DNA from: an uncultured Peptococcaceae bacterium
GTDB taxonomy: Bacteria; Bacillota; Peptococcia; Peptococcales; Peptococcaceae
Length of the DNA: 18,760 nt
Direction: 5' to 3'
Assembly: GCA_958451915.1 (NCBI GenBank)
Contig: CAUDRX010000024.1
Coordinates: 1 to 18,760, forward strand
Shown here: piece after piece, positions 1 through 8,081 of the stretch
Layout of the letters: every line of letters begins with the position of its first letter
How positions within the stretch are numbered: the stretch's first letter is position 1
Translations under genes and position numbers: made by a program
Notes under the pieces: model-generated
The model's input: the letters and a program-made list of their open reading frames with translations, nothing else
Told to the model about the DNA's origin: nothing
The model's database searches: none

Positions 1-231
1 GCTTGAGATCTGGTGGATAATAGGTATTCCTGGCGGGAGAACGTAATGCATCTTCCTGGCGATCCATTCCGTGTTCCCATGCAGCATCGCCGCACTGCCG
101 CTGGCAGATGGCGCCAGATAAGCGATGTGATGGGCCATGACGATACATTTTCAGACCTTTCAAAACATGTTCTTCGTTCGATCGTCATTCCAGCTGCACC
201 GCACCTTGACAGCGTCCCAGAATGCATACAA
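1..231. other. Left-edge stretch with no reliable gene
   Basis: On the minus strand this stretch, downstream of the terminator at 230-257, stays open to the window edge in more than one frame. One candidate partial gene starts with ATG at 148-146. It has an AAAGG Shine-Dalgarno-like site seven bases upstream and begins MYRHGPSHRL. A second frame starts with ATG at 138-136, begins MAHHIAYLAP and has better GC3, but it has no ribosome site. I recognise neither product. The plus strand is also open here, as the start of a long frame that is antisense to the next gene. I infer that a leftward gene may begin here and run off the window, but the frame cannot be settled from so few codons. Confidence 0.3.
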
Positions 232-257
232 AAAACGCGCTCATCTGAGCGCGTTTT
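230..257 (-). terminator. Intrinsic terminator ending the recG-rsmD unit
   Basis: A hairpin has arms at 232-242 and 247-257: eleven perfect pairs with a GC-rich core (CGCGCTC/GAGCGCG) and a four-base loop. Read leftward, the core is followed by six U residues (235-230). It lies about 40 bases past the stop codon of the coiled-coil gene at 298. The other side is also T-rich, so weak bidirectional action is possible. Confidence 0.85.
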
Positions 258-297
258 CTTCTTATCCAAAATCCCGGAGCACGATCGGCTGGGACCA

Positions 298-804
298 TCA
301 TTCTTCAGTGTGTACTTCGATATTGGAAGCCGCAGGACGGTTCTGCTGCATGGAGTCGATGGACTTCTGAATATCGGCACGGCCTTCCTGCACGACTTCG
401 TAATAAACGGTGAGCTGATTTTCCAGCTTATCCATGAGATCATGGGCATAGAGGAAGGCGCCTTCGACGATCTCATGTGCCTGTGCTTCGGCATGGGCGA
501 TGATGTTCTCGGCTTCGGCGTTGGCACGGCGCACGACTTCATCTTCGCTGATGAGCAGCTGTGCATGATCCTGCGCAGCTTTAATGATCTTATCATGTTC
601 TTCCTGAGCGGCTGCGATGATACGTTCTTCATCCTTCTTGATCCACTGTGCATCCTGGATCGCGGTTGGGATACTGTTGCGCAGCGAATCGATCACTTCG
701 AACACTTCGTTCTCATCGAGGATGATCTGATCCTTATTGAGCAGAGGCTGTTTAGCGGTCTCTGCCATGTTGGCAAGTCTGTCGATTAAATCCAAAATTT
801 CCAT
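298..804 (-). CDS. Coiled-coil V-ATPase subunit H / F0 subunit b-like protein
   Basis: This is a 168-residue, charged, soluble protein without membrane segments. Residues about 50-130 form a long helical, Ala/Glu-rich stretch with recurring patterns such as ERIIAAAQEEHDKIIKAAQ and AEAENIIAHAEAQAHEI. This pattern leads annotators to call such proteins ATPase, V-type ATPase subunit H-like or F0 subunit b-like. Nothing here suggests a real ATP synthase gene: there is no ATPase operon and no membrane anchor. Homologues are common next to rsmD and coaD in Clostridia, which supports this being a real member of that conserved but uncharacterised family; a scaffold or DivIVA-like role is only a guess. 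The start has a GGAGGG site seven bases upstream (817-812). The gene lies 15 nt behind rsmD and is the last gene before the terminator at 230-257. Confidence 0.8.
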   Translation of the reverse strand: MEILDLIDRLANMAETAKQPLLNKDQIILDENEVFEVIDSLRNSIPTAIQDAQWIKKDEERIIAAAQEEHDKIIKAAQDHAQLLISEDEVVRRANAEAENIIAHAEAQAHEIVEGAFLYAHDLMDKLENQLTVYYEVVQEGRADIQKSIDSMQQNRPAASNIEVHTEE

Positions 805-819
805 TAAATTTCCCTCCAG

Positions 820-1371
820 CTAATCGGTGATCCGGAAAAAATTCAGAACGGTTTCTCCGTATGATTTCGTTTTATACAGCTCCAGCCCCGTTTCCTGGCA
901 TGAAAAAGGGACAGATTTCGAGTGTTCTGATATCAGTATACCATATTCGTCCAGTAAATGGTACTTCAAGACCGAAAAAAGAATCGGTTCATATAAATTT
1001 TTTTGATAGGGTGGGTCGACAAAGACCAGATCAAACCGCTCCCCGGCCAATCGTGGCAGCACGGTGAGCGCATCGCCGCTGATCAGCCGTGTGCGATCTT
1101 CATAGCGGCACTTGGCGATGTTCTTCCTGATCACGGCCTGGGCGGCGGGCGCCTGCTCAATGAAGGTGGCATGGCTGGCACCACGGCTCAAAGCTTCAAG
1201 GCCAAGGGCGCCCGTGCCGGCAAATACATCAAGGACACGGGTCTCAGGCGTGATGTCCATCTGGATGACATTGAAGAGCCCTTCCTTCACGCGGTCAGCG
1301 GTGGGCCGTGTGTTCATTCCGGGCACGGCATCCAGCTTCGCGCCCCGGCGTTCTCCTGCTATGATCCTCAT
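820..1371 (-). CDS. rsmD: 16S rRNA (guanine(966)-N(2))-methyltransferase RsmD
   Basis: The enzyme transfers a methyl group from S-adenosylmethionine to N2 of G966 in 16S rRNA during small-subunit assembly. The 183-residue length is normal for the family. Visible motifs are the N-terminal MRIIAGERRGAKL, the family stretch RPTADRVKEGLFN (22-34), the SAM-binding motif I VLDVFAGTGALG (46-57), and the catalytic DPPY (119-122) typical of N2/N6 amino methyltransferases. The start codon has a GGAGG site four bases upstream (1380-1376), directly behind the recG stop codon. Only nine bases separate the two genes, so they are almost certainly cotranscribed. The recG-rsmD pairing is common in Firmicutes. 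Confidence 0.97.
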   Translation of the reverse strand: MRIIAGERRGAKLDAVPGMNTRPTADRVKEGLFNVIQMDITPETRVLDVFAGTGALGLEALSRGASHATFIEQAPAAQAVIRKNIAKCRYEDRTRLISGDALTVLPRLAGERFDLVFVDPPYQKNLYEPILFSVLKYHLLDEYGILISEHSKSVPFSCQETGLELYKTKSYGETVLNFFRITD

Positions 1372-1380
1372 GGTTCCTCC

Positions 1381-3405
1381 TTACGGGATGATCTTTTGTT
1401 CAATGCTCTGTACCATGGCGCGTGCCCCTTCACTGAGCGGCGCCCCGGCAATATCCGCTGCGATGCGTTCGGCCAGCGCCAGCTCCATCTGGTGGAAACC
1501 AGGGCGCGCCAGCCTGAAGAGGCCCTGACCGTGCTGGCGCAGACCCAGGAGCTCGCCGGGACCGCGCTGGCGCAGATCCTCTTCGGCGATCTCAAAGCCA
1601 TTGGCTGTGGTCGCCATCAGTTTCATGCGTGCCTGCCCCTCCTCCGAACGGGTGTCACTGACGAGGATACAATAGCTTTTCTCGCTGCCGCGTCCGACAC
1701 GCCCACGCAGCTGGTGCAGCTGGGCGAGACCAAAACGCTCGGCGTTCATGATGACCATGATGGTGGCATTCGGGATATCGACGCCGACTTCGATGACTGT
1801 CGTCGAAACGAGGACCTGGATCTGGCGCGTGCGGAAAGCTTCCATTACCTCTTCCTTCTCATCGGCACGCATACGGCCGTGCAAAAGCCCTACCTGCCAG
1901 CTCGGAAAAACATCCTGCTGCAGCTGCGCGGCCAGGGAAATGGCGTTCTCGAGGTCGATCTTCTCGGATTCCTCAACGAGCGGACAGACGATGAAGGCCT
2001 GGTGCCCTTTGCTGAGCTCCTCACGGATAAAGCCGTACATGGCAGCCAGGCGCGGCGAATTGATCCACATGGTCTGGACCTTCTGGCGGTCCTTTGGCAT
2101 CTCATCGATCACGGTCAGCGCCAGGTCACCGTAGACAGTCAACGCCAATGAGCGCGGGATCGGTGTTGCGGTAGTGACAAGGAGATCAGGATGATGGCCC
2201 TTGCGCTCGAGCGCATCACGCTGACGCACACCGAAACGATGCTGCTCATCAATGACAACGAGGCTAAGGCTCCTGAACTGCACAGGATCTTCGATAAGGG
2301 CGTGAGTACCGACAACACAGTCGATCGTGCCATCGGCAAGACCAGCGAGCACCGCTTCCTTCTCACGCTTCTTCATCTGCCCGGTGAGCAGGGCTGTCTT
2401 CACGCCCAGCGGTGCAAAAGCCCGCTGGGCGCCTGCGAAATGCTGACGCGCCAAAACCTCTGTCGGCGCCATCAGGGCCGCCTGGTGACCGCATGAGACC
2501 GCTGTCAGCATGGCATAAAATGCGACATTCGTCTTACCGCTGCCAACATCCCCCTGGAGCAGTCGGTGCATCTGCGAAGGCACCTGCATATCCTGACGGA
2601 TCTCCGCGATGGCGCGGGTCTGCGCGCCAGTCAGCGTATAAGGCAGGCTTTCCACGAACTTTTCTGCGAGCACCGGCTCAGCACTATGCGCCACCCCTGT
2701 CTGGGTGCGGCCGCGAGAGACCTGTCCCCAGAGTGTGAGGGCAAGGAATTCATAGACGACCAGCGCTGTAAAAGCCGCCTGTGCCTGCTGCATGTCCTGA
2801 GGCCGGTGGATCTCTCGCAGAGCCTGTCGGTAAGGGAGCAGATCATAGGCGGCACACTGCTCCTCACTCAGCGGCTCCGGCACTTCTGCCAGCGCAGCAA
2901 GCGCAGCGTCTGTGAGATGGAGCATATCGACTTTGCCAATGCCTTCTGTTAAACTATAGACTGGATGCACGACCAAAAGCCGCGCCAGATCGCGCGCACT
3001 CTTATAAAAACGATGCTCCTGCACCTGGAGCTCCAGCCCCATACGCGTGTTGACACGGCCATAGACGAGGACATGGGTGCCGGGATACAGGTACTTTTCC
3101 ACCTGATAGCGGCCAAACCAGGTCGCCACGATCTCACCCTGCTCGCCTTCGAGCAGCGCCTTGACAACCTTGAAATTACGGCGGCCGGTGTTTTTGACAT
3201 CGATCTGCGCCACGCGCCCGGCGAAAACGGCTGTTTCACGCTCATAGAATGTGCGCACCGGTGCCAGCTCGCTCCAGTCGTCATAACGGAACGGATAACA
3301 GGCCAGCGCATCCGCCAGTGTGTGAATGCCCATCGCCGCAAGAAGCCGCTGCTTCTTTGGACCGATGCCTTTGACCGTCCCGACTGCATCTGTTAAATGT
3401 GCCAT
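1381..3405 (-). CDS. recG: ATP-dependent DNA helicase RecG
   Basis: RecG is a monomeric double-strand translocase that remodels stalled replication forks and Holliday junctions. With the start chosen here the protein has 674 residues. It shows a short helix-hairpin-helix-like opening (GIGPKKQRLLAAMGI), an OB-fold wedge domain at about 50-130, Walker A GDVGSGKT (285-292), the Walker B/DEQH box VVIDEQHRFG (383-392), a TTATPIPRSLAL motif, motif V STTVIEVGVDIPNA, and motif VI QLRGRVGRG (565-573). All helicase motifs are intact. I chose ATG at 3405 because AGGGG (3417-3413) lies seven bases upstream. In-frame ATGs further upstream (3438 and 3423) would add up to 11 residues but have no better site and overlap the HAD start. 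The neighbouring HAD gene is divergent, and only 31 nt separate the two start codons. Confidence 0.97.
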   Translation of the reverse strand: MAHLTDAVGTVKGIGPKKQRLLAAMGIHTLADALACYPFRYDDWSELAPVRTFYERETAVFAGRVAQIDVKNTGRRNFKVVKALLEGEQGEIVATWFGRYQVEKYLYPGTHVLVYGRVNTRMGLELQVQEHRFYKSARDLARLLVVHPVYSLTEGIGKVDMLHLTDAALAALAEVPEPLSEEQCAAYDLLPYRQALREIHRPQDMQQAQAAFTALVVYEFLALTLWGQVSRGRTQTGVAHSAEPVLAEKFVESLPYTLTGAQTRAIAEIRQDMQVPSQMHRLLQGDVGSGKTNVAFYAMLTAVSCGHQAALMAPTEVLARQHFAGAQRAFAPLGVKTALLTGQMKKREKEAVLAGLADGTIDCVVGTHALIEDPVQFRSLSLVVIDEQHRFGVRQRDALERKGHHPDLLVTTATPIPRSLALTVYGDLALTVIDEMPKDRQKVQTMWINSPRLAAMYGFIREELSKGHQAFIVCPLVEESEKIDLENAISLAAQLQQDVFPSWQVGLLHGRMRADEKEEVMEAFRTRQIQVLVSTTVIEVGVDIPNATIMVIMNAERFGLAQLHQLRGRVGRGSEKSYCILVSDTRSEEGQARMKLMATTANGFEIAEEDLRQRGPGELLGLRQHGQGLFRLARPGFHQMELALAERIAADIAGAPLSEGARAMVQSIEQKIIP
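3371..3398 (+). promoter_or_regulatory. Candidate promoter for the HAD phosphatase gene
   Basis: TTGACC (3371-3376), 16 bases, then TTAAAT (3393-3398). Transcription would start near 3405, ahead of the GGAGG ribosome site (3427-3431) and the ATG at 3437. The -35 box matches five of six consensus bases and the -10 box four of six. It lies inside the 5' end of recG, as it must given the 31-nt gap. No equally good leftward promoter for recG is visible. Confidence 0.35.
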
Positions 3406-3436
3406 AGATCCACCCCTGTTCATTTTGGAGGTTTTC

Positions 3437-4081
3437 ATGAAACGTTACTCTGCTTTTCTCTTCGATTTTGACGGCACCCTGCTCGACAGCAACGAGCACG
3501 TGATCAGCTGTTTCCAGTACGCTTTCCGTACCGTCACCGGCCGCGAGCTGCCACGCCGGACGATCACCGATACCTTTGGCATCCCGCTGGCCGAAGCCCT
3601 CGAAGGCCTCGATCCTGCCAATGCTGCGGAACTCCTGCGCGTCTACCGCCTGCGCTCCGATGCTGTTGGATTCACGCTCCTGCATGCCGTCGATGGCGCC
3701 CGCGCGACCCTTGAAGCGCTGCATGCCCGCGGCTGCACCTGCGCCATCGTCACCTCAAAAAAAGAGGTCAACGCCACCGCGCAGATGGCCTACATCGGCA
3801 TCAGCGACCTCATCGACGTGCTCATCGGCCCGGAAAAGACAACCGCTCACAAACCCGATCCTGCACCGGTCGAATACGCTCTGCGCGCCATCGGATGTGC
3901 GCCGGAGGATGCTCTGATGATCGGCGACAGCCCCAATGACATCTATTGTGGAAAAAACGCCCACGTGGATACCGCAGGCGTTCGTTTTACAGCGTGTAAC
4001 CTCGACAGTCTCCTGGCCGCTGAGCCGACCTACATGATCTCTCACCTGTCTGAGCTCGTGGCCTTTGCCCGCGAACGCTGA
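3437..4081 (+). CDS. HAD-family phosphatase (PpaX/Gph-like)
   Basis: This 214-residue cytoplasmic haloacid dehalogenase-type hydrolase is the only plus-strand gene in the window. Motif I is FLFDFDGTLLDS with nucleophile D10 and acid/base D12. Motif II is IVTSKK (T106/S107), motif III is K139 in HKPDP, and motif IV is IGDSPND with D164 and D168. The helical cap inserted between motifs I and II (about 17-85) marks subfamily IA, as in phosphoglycolate phosphatase and pyrophosphatase PpaX. The substrate cannot be told from sequence. The start at 3437 has GGAGG five bases upstream; the longer open frame to 3326 overlaps recG and is rejected. The stop codon directly abuts the coaD stop codon. The gene interrupts an otherwise leftward coaD-recG-rsmD series, which suggests insertion or local inversion, although its GC-rich codon use resembles its neighbours. 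Confidence 0.9.
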   Translation: MKRYSAFLFDFDGTLLDSNEHVISCFQYAFRTVTGRELPRRTITDTFGIPLAEALEGLDPANAAELLRVYRLRSDAVGFTLLHAVDGARATLEALHARGCTCAIVTSKKEVNATAQMAYIGISDLIDVLIGPEKTTAHKPDPAPVEYALRAIGCAPEDALMIGDSPNDIYCGKNAHVDTAGVRFTACNLDSLLAAEPTYMISHLSELVAFARER

Positions 4082-4555
4082 TCAGTATTTCTTCTGCAGC
4101 GCATCGTAGACCGGCGCCGGAACGAAATCCCTGATATTGCCGTGAAGGCTGGCGATATTACGGATCATACTCGAGCTGACCATGGAAAATTCCCCATCGG
4201 CCGTAAAAAAGACGGTTTCGATGGATGGGTTGAGGTGGCGGTTAAAAGACGCCATCTGCATCTCATATTCAAAGTCTGAGATCACGCGCAGGCCACGCAC
4301 GATGGCGCAGGCGCCGCGGGTCTGGGCGTAATCAACGAGCAGACCGGTAAACTTCTCCGCTTCCACGTTTGGCATGTCGGCGGTGCTTGCCTTGACCAGC
4401 TCCACACGCTCATCAACATTGAAAAGTGTGTTTTTGTAGGTCTCCTCGGCGACTGCGATATAGACCTTGTCAAACAGCTTGACGGCGCGTTTGATGATCG
4501 ACATATGGCCGTTGGTGATAGGGTCAAAGGTTCCTGAATAAACTGCGATTTTCAT
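4082..4555 (-). CDS. coaD: Phosphopantetheine adenylyltransferase CoaD
   Basis: CoaD makes dephospho-CoA from 4'-phosphopantetheine and ATP, the penultimate step of coenzyme A synthesis. At 157 residues it has the usual length. The nucleotidyltransferase signature GTFDPITNGH spans 8-17 (T9 and H17 of the TxxH site). K41, the AIVRGLR segment (84-90) and the C-terminal SMVSSSMIR (124-132) match conserved substrate-binding elements. The ATG at 4555 has an AAAGGA site about eleven bases upstream, slightly distant. The gene lies 77 nt behind dnaE with no leftward terminator between them, so it may be cotranscribed with dnaE. It converges head-on with the HAD gene, with zero bases between the two stop codons. 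Confidence 0.97.
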   Translation of the reverse strand: MKIAVYSGTFDPITNGHMSIIKRAVKLFDKVYIAVAEETYKNTLFNVDERVELVKASTADMPNVEAEKFTGLLVDYAQTRGACAIVRGLRVISDFEYEMQMASFNRHLNPSIETVFFTADGEFSMVSSSMIRNIASLHGNIRDFVPAPVYDALQKKY

Positions 4556-4591
4556 AAATGGTTCTTTCCTTTTGTTCTTTTTTATTTGAAT

Positions 4592-4626
4592 GCCCCTGGC
4601 TGCTCTCTGGCAGTCAGGGCTTTTTT
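4592..4626 (+). terminator. Plus-strand intrinsic terminator between coaD and dnaE
   Basis: A hairpin pairs 4592-4603 with 4610-4620. It has eleven pairs including one G-T and one bulged C, and a short loop (TCTCTG). Six T residues (4621-4626) follow on the plus strand. Read leftward the hairpin is followed by GCATTCAAAT, with no U-run, so it should act only on rightward transcripts. The only rightward gene is the HAD phosphatase ending at 4081, so it would terminate the HAD transcript after passage antisense through coaD. Confidence 0.75.
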
Positions 4627-4632
4627 ATGGAT

Positions 4633-7600
4633 TCAGACAGATGAGCGGCGCTTGATGTTAAGGTTCTCTGCGCCAAAACTCTCTCTCATGCGTGACCACA
4701 GCGCCGGATCATCATTGACCCAGTAGCGGTCATTAAGGAGCACGATACGGTTGTCGGGCAGGTAGCAAAAATACACCGGTACCTCGCCGCGGGGTTCTCG
4801 TGAGAGAAACTGCAGTACCGTCTCGTCATCGTAGTAAAGGTCTTTGGTGATCCTGACGAAGAGCCGCACCGGTGCCTTCGCCGGGTCCACCTGCTGCAGC
4901 GGCAGCGGTTCAATGGTCTCAACGAAAACCTTACGCTCGTCATCCTGGATACTGACACGCCCGACGACACGACAGATATGGTTCTCCTCGAGCTGACTGC
5001 GCACTGCTGGCAGTGTGCGCGGGAAGATGAGCAGATCGATGTCGCCGTCAAGGTCTCCCAGAGAGGCATAGGCCATGAGGTCGCCCTTCTTTGTCGTCTG
5101 CATGCGAATGCCGGAAAGGATGCCGCAGAGCACGAGTGTCACACCATCGCGGTCCTCATCGATCTCGCCGATGCTGCAGCTGGCGACCTCCCTGATGCGG
5201 TCCATATAACTGTCCAGCGGATGGCCACTGACATAGATGCCAAGAAGCTCCTTTTCATAGCGCAGGCGCTCGTTCTTACTGAAATCCTCCTGCGCAGGGA
5301 TCTCCACCCGCACTTCGTTGAGGGCAGGCGCATCCACGAGATCAAAGAGCGACATCTGGTTGGAGTTGCGCTGTTTTTGCAGCTGCTGTGCCTGGGCCAC
5401 ACATTCATCGAGCACCGCCAGCAAGCCGCGCGTACCCTGCCCCAGGGAATCAAAAGCGCCACATTTGATGAGCGCTTCCAACACACGCTTGTTAAGCGTG
5501 GCGCCGATCTCTGCCCGGGTACAGAAATCCTGAAAAGAAGTGAAGGGCCCTTCTTCCCGTGCCTGACAGATGAGATCCACAGGATGCTGACCAACGCCCT
5601 TGATGGCGCTCAGTCCAAAACGGATGCCCTCACTGGTCGCGGTGAAACCGACACCGCTGGCATTGATGTCCGGCGGCAGCACCGGAATACCAAGACGGCG
5701 GCATTCACCGATATAAAAGGTCACCTTATCGAGACGGTCTATAAAGGAGTTCAGCGTCTCCGCCATAAACTCCTTCGGATAATGACACTTCAGCCAGGCC
5801 GTCTGAAAAGCAAGCAGGCCATAGGCAGCGCTGTGGCTCTTGTTGAAACCATAGCCGGCGAAGTATTCGATGAGCTCGAAGATCTTCTGCGCCGTCTCAG
5901 CCGAGGTGCCGCCTTTCTGCGCGCCTTCGATGAACTGTGTCTTGTAGCCAGCGATGATCTCTGGCTTTTTCTTGCCCATAGCGCGGCGCAGCATATCTGC
6001 TTCTCCAAGGGTGAAGCCACAGAGACTAGATGCGATCTGCATGACCTGCTCCTGATAAAGGATGACACCATAGGTGGTGTTGAGGATCGGTTCCAGCTTC
6101 GGATCGAGATAGGTGATGGCCTGTTCTCCGTGCTTACGCGCGATGAAATCCTCCACCATGCCGCTGCCCAGCGGGCCTGGCCGATAGAGCGCTACCAGCG
6201 CAATGATGTCCTCGAGATCGTTCGGCGCGAGCTCTTTGAGGATGGCGCGGAGGCCGCTGCCTTCCAGCTGAAAGACACCGATCGAATCGCCTTCGGCGAG
6301 CATGCGGTAGGTTGCCGGATCATTGTCCGGGATAGTGCTGAAATCGATGGTCTCACCGTAACGCGCTTTCACCGACTCGATGGTCTTGCCGACAACAGTC
6401 AGCGTGCGCAGGCCAAGGAAGTCCATTTTCAGCAAGCCGATGGCTTCAACATCATCCTTTGGATACTGAGTGATGAGCGCATCTTCTTTGGTCTTCTGCA
6501 GCGGCAGATAATGATCCGCCGGCTCCGCCGAGATAACAACGCCGGCTGCGTGCACCCCGGCGTTGCGGGGCAGACCCTCAAGGCTCTTTGCCATGCGGAT
6601 CATACGCGCGATCATCTCGTCACTGTCGATAAGGGCACGCAGCTCATCGGAAGCAGCGATGGCCTTGTCTAATGTGATGCCCAGCTCGTTCGGGATGAGC
6701 TTGGTCACCTTATTGACCAGCGAGAGCGGCACATTCATGACGCGTCCGACATCACGCACCGCCCCTTTGGCGAGCATGCTGTTGAAGGTGATGATCTGCG
6801 TGACGTGGTCAGAGCCATATTTGCGCGCGACATAATCAATAACCTCGCCACGTCGCTCATAACAGAAATCAATATCGATATCCGGCATGCTGACACGCTC
6901 CGGATTGAGAAAACGTTCAAAGAGCAGCTGATACTTGAGCGGATCGATATCAGTGATGCCAAGCAGGTAGCTGACGATGCTGCCCGCTGCCGAGCCACGT
7001 CCCGGTCCAACGAAGATGCCGCTGCGCTTGGCATAGTTGACGAAATCCCAGACGATGAGGAAATACGTATTGTAGCCCATCTTGTCAATGACACCGAGCT
7101 CATAATCCAGACGCGCACGTACTTCTTCACCGGCGTTTGGATAACGTCGGACAATGCCTGCTTCACAGAGACTCCGCAGGTAGCTCTTGTGGTCCTGCCC
7201 GTCCGGCGTGTCAAAATCCGGCATGTAATTGTGCCCCAGCGTAAAATCAAAATCGCATTTTTCTGCCACGCGTACCGTCTCATCCAAAGCTTCAACATCA
7301 TCCGGCAGCATTCTCAGCATTTCGTCGTAGCTCTTGAAATAATACTCTCTGCCGCTGAAACGCATGCGCTCCTCAGCGTCCAATGTCGTCGCCGTCTGGA
7401 TACAGAGCATCACATCCTGGACCTCAGCGTCTTCGGCCTGAACATAGTGATTGTCATTGGTCGCGACCAGTTTCACGCCAAGTTCCCGGCTCAATACATG
7501 CAAACCGTCGTTGACCTTGACCTGTTCGGGAATGCCATGGTTCTGCAGCTCGAAATAATAGTCTTCGCCAAAAAGCGACTGGTACCACTCAGCCGCTTCC

Positions 7601-8067
7601 CGTGCCCCCTCCATGTCGTCCTCCATGAGCCGTCTTGGCACTTCTCCACCCAGACAGGCACTCATAGCGATGAGCCCCTCATGATACTGGCTGATGAGTT
7701 CACGGTCCACACGGGGATGATAATAAAAGCCTTCGATCGAGCTCAGCGAGACCAGCTTGCAAAGATTGCGATACCCCTGCTCGTTCCTGACCAGAAGGAT
7801 GAGGTGATAAGGCGCAGCGTCAACCTTGCTCTCTTTGTCGAAGCGGCTGCGCGGCGCCACATAGACCTCGCATCCGATGATCGGCTTGATGCCGGCCTTT
7901 TTACAGGCACGATAAAACTCCACGGCGCCGTACATGACACCATGGTCGGTGATCGCCAAAGCCGGCATCCCCAGTTCCGCAGCGCGCGCCACTTCATCAG
8001 TGATGCGCCCGGCCCCGTCCAGCAGACTATAGGCGGTATGGTTGTGCAAATGGACAAATGGTCTCAT
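4633..8067 (-). CDS. dnaE: DNA polymerase III subunit alpha, DnaE
   Basis: This is a C-family replicative polymerase of 1144 residues, full length for DnaE1. The N-terminal PHP domain begins HLHNHTAYSLLDG (6-18). The palm carries GPGRGSAAGS (354-363) and PDIDIDF (395-401), with catalytic D396 and D398, and the third catalytic aspartate D549 in KMDFLGLR. The conserved LYRPGPL and GFNKSHSAAYG segments of the fingers are present. After the (HhH)2 region, QMSLFDL (904-910) fits an internal beta-clamp-binding motif, and an OB-fold follows (about 970-1055). I chose ATG 8067 because GAGGG lies seven bases upstream; a TTG six codons earlier overlaps the previous stop codon but lacks a good site. The gene lies 14 nt behind the DRTGG-CBS gene. 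No proofreading exonuclease domain is visible. Firmicutes usually also have PolC, which is not in this window. Confidence 0.98.
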   Translation of the reverse strand: MRPFVHLHNHTAYSLLDGAGRITDEVARAAELGMPALAITDHGVMYGAVEFYRACKKAGIKPIIGCEVYVAPRSRFDKESKVDAAPYHLILLVRNEQGYRNLCKLVSLSSIEGFYYHPRVDRELISQYHEGLIAMSACLGGEVPRRLMEDDMEGAREAAEWYQSLFGEDYYFELQNHGIPEQVKVNDGLHVLSRELGVKLVATNDNHYVQAEDAEVQDVMLCIQTATTLDAEERMRFSGREYYFKSYDEMLRMLPDDVEALDETVRVAEKCDFDFTLGHNYMPDFDTPDGQDHKSYLRSLCEAGIVRRYPNAGEEVRARLDYELGVIDKMGYNTYFLIVWDFVNYAKRSGIFVGPGRGSAAGSIVSYLLGITDIDPLKYQLLFERFLNPERVSMPDIDIDFCYERRGEVIDYVARKYGSDHVTQIITFNSMLAKGAVRDVGRVMNVPLSLVNKVTKLIPNELGITLDKAIAASDELRALIDSDEMIARMIRMAKSLEGLPRNAGVHAAGVVISAEPADHYLPLQKTKEDALITQYPKDDVEAIGLLKMDFLGLRTLTVVGKTIESVKARYGETIDFSTIPDNDPATYRMLAEGDSIGVFQLEGSGLRAILKELAPNDLEDIIALVALYRPGPLGSGMVEDFIARKHGEQAITYLDPKLEPILNTTYGVILYQEQVMQIASSLCGFTLGEADMLRRAMGKKKPEIIAGYKTQFIEGAQKGGTSAETAQKIFELIEYFAGYGFNKSHSAAYGLLAFQTAWLKCHYPKEFMAETLNSFIDRLDKVTFYIGECRRLGIPVLPPDINASGVGFTATSEGIRFGLSAIKGVGQHPVDLICQAREEGPFTSFQDFCTRAEIGATLNKRVLEALIKCGAFDSLGQGTRGLLAVLDECVAQAQQLQKQRNSNQMSLFDLVDAPALNEVRVEIPAQEDFSKNERLRYEKELLGIYVSGHPLDSYMDRIREVASCSIGEIDEDRDGVTLVLCGILSGIRMQTTKKGDLMAYASLGDLDGDIDLLIFPRTLPAVRSQLEENHICRVVGRVSIQDDERKVFVETIEPLPLQQVDPAKAPVRLFVRITKDLYYDDETVLQFLSREPRGEVPVYFCYLPDNRIVLLNDRYWVNDDPALWSRMRESFGAENLNIKRRSSV

Positions 8068-8081
8068 CACAGCACCCTCTG

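Noticed and set aside
13..789. Long plus-strand open frame of 258 codons
   Set aside because: It is largely antisense to the coiled-coil gene at 298-804, whose repeat pattern, ribosome site and synteny are convincing; the plus-strand translation shows no domain.
1003..2151. Plus-strand open frame of 382 codons
   Set aside because: It is antisense to rsmD and recG, both with intact motifs. GC-rich genes commonly leave the opposite strand open.
4978..6672. Plus-strand open frame of 564 codons opposite dnaE, and another at 6805-8202
   Set aside because: Both are shadows of dnaE codons. They have no plausible start region and no recognisable motif, and the polymerase motifs on the minus strand are complete.
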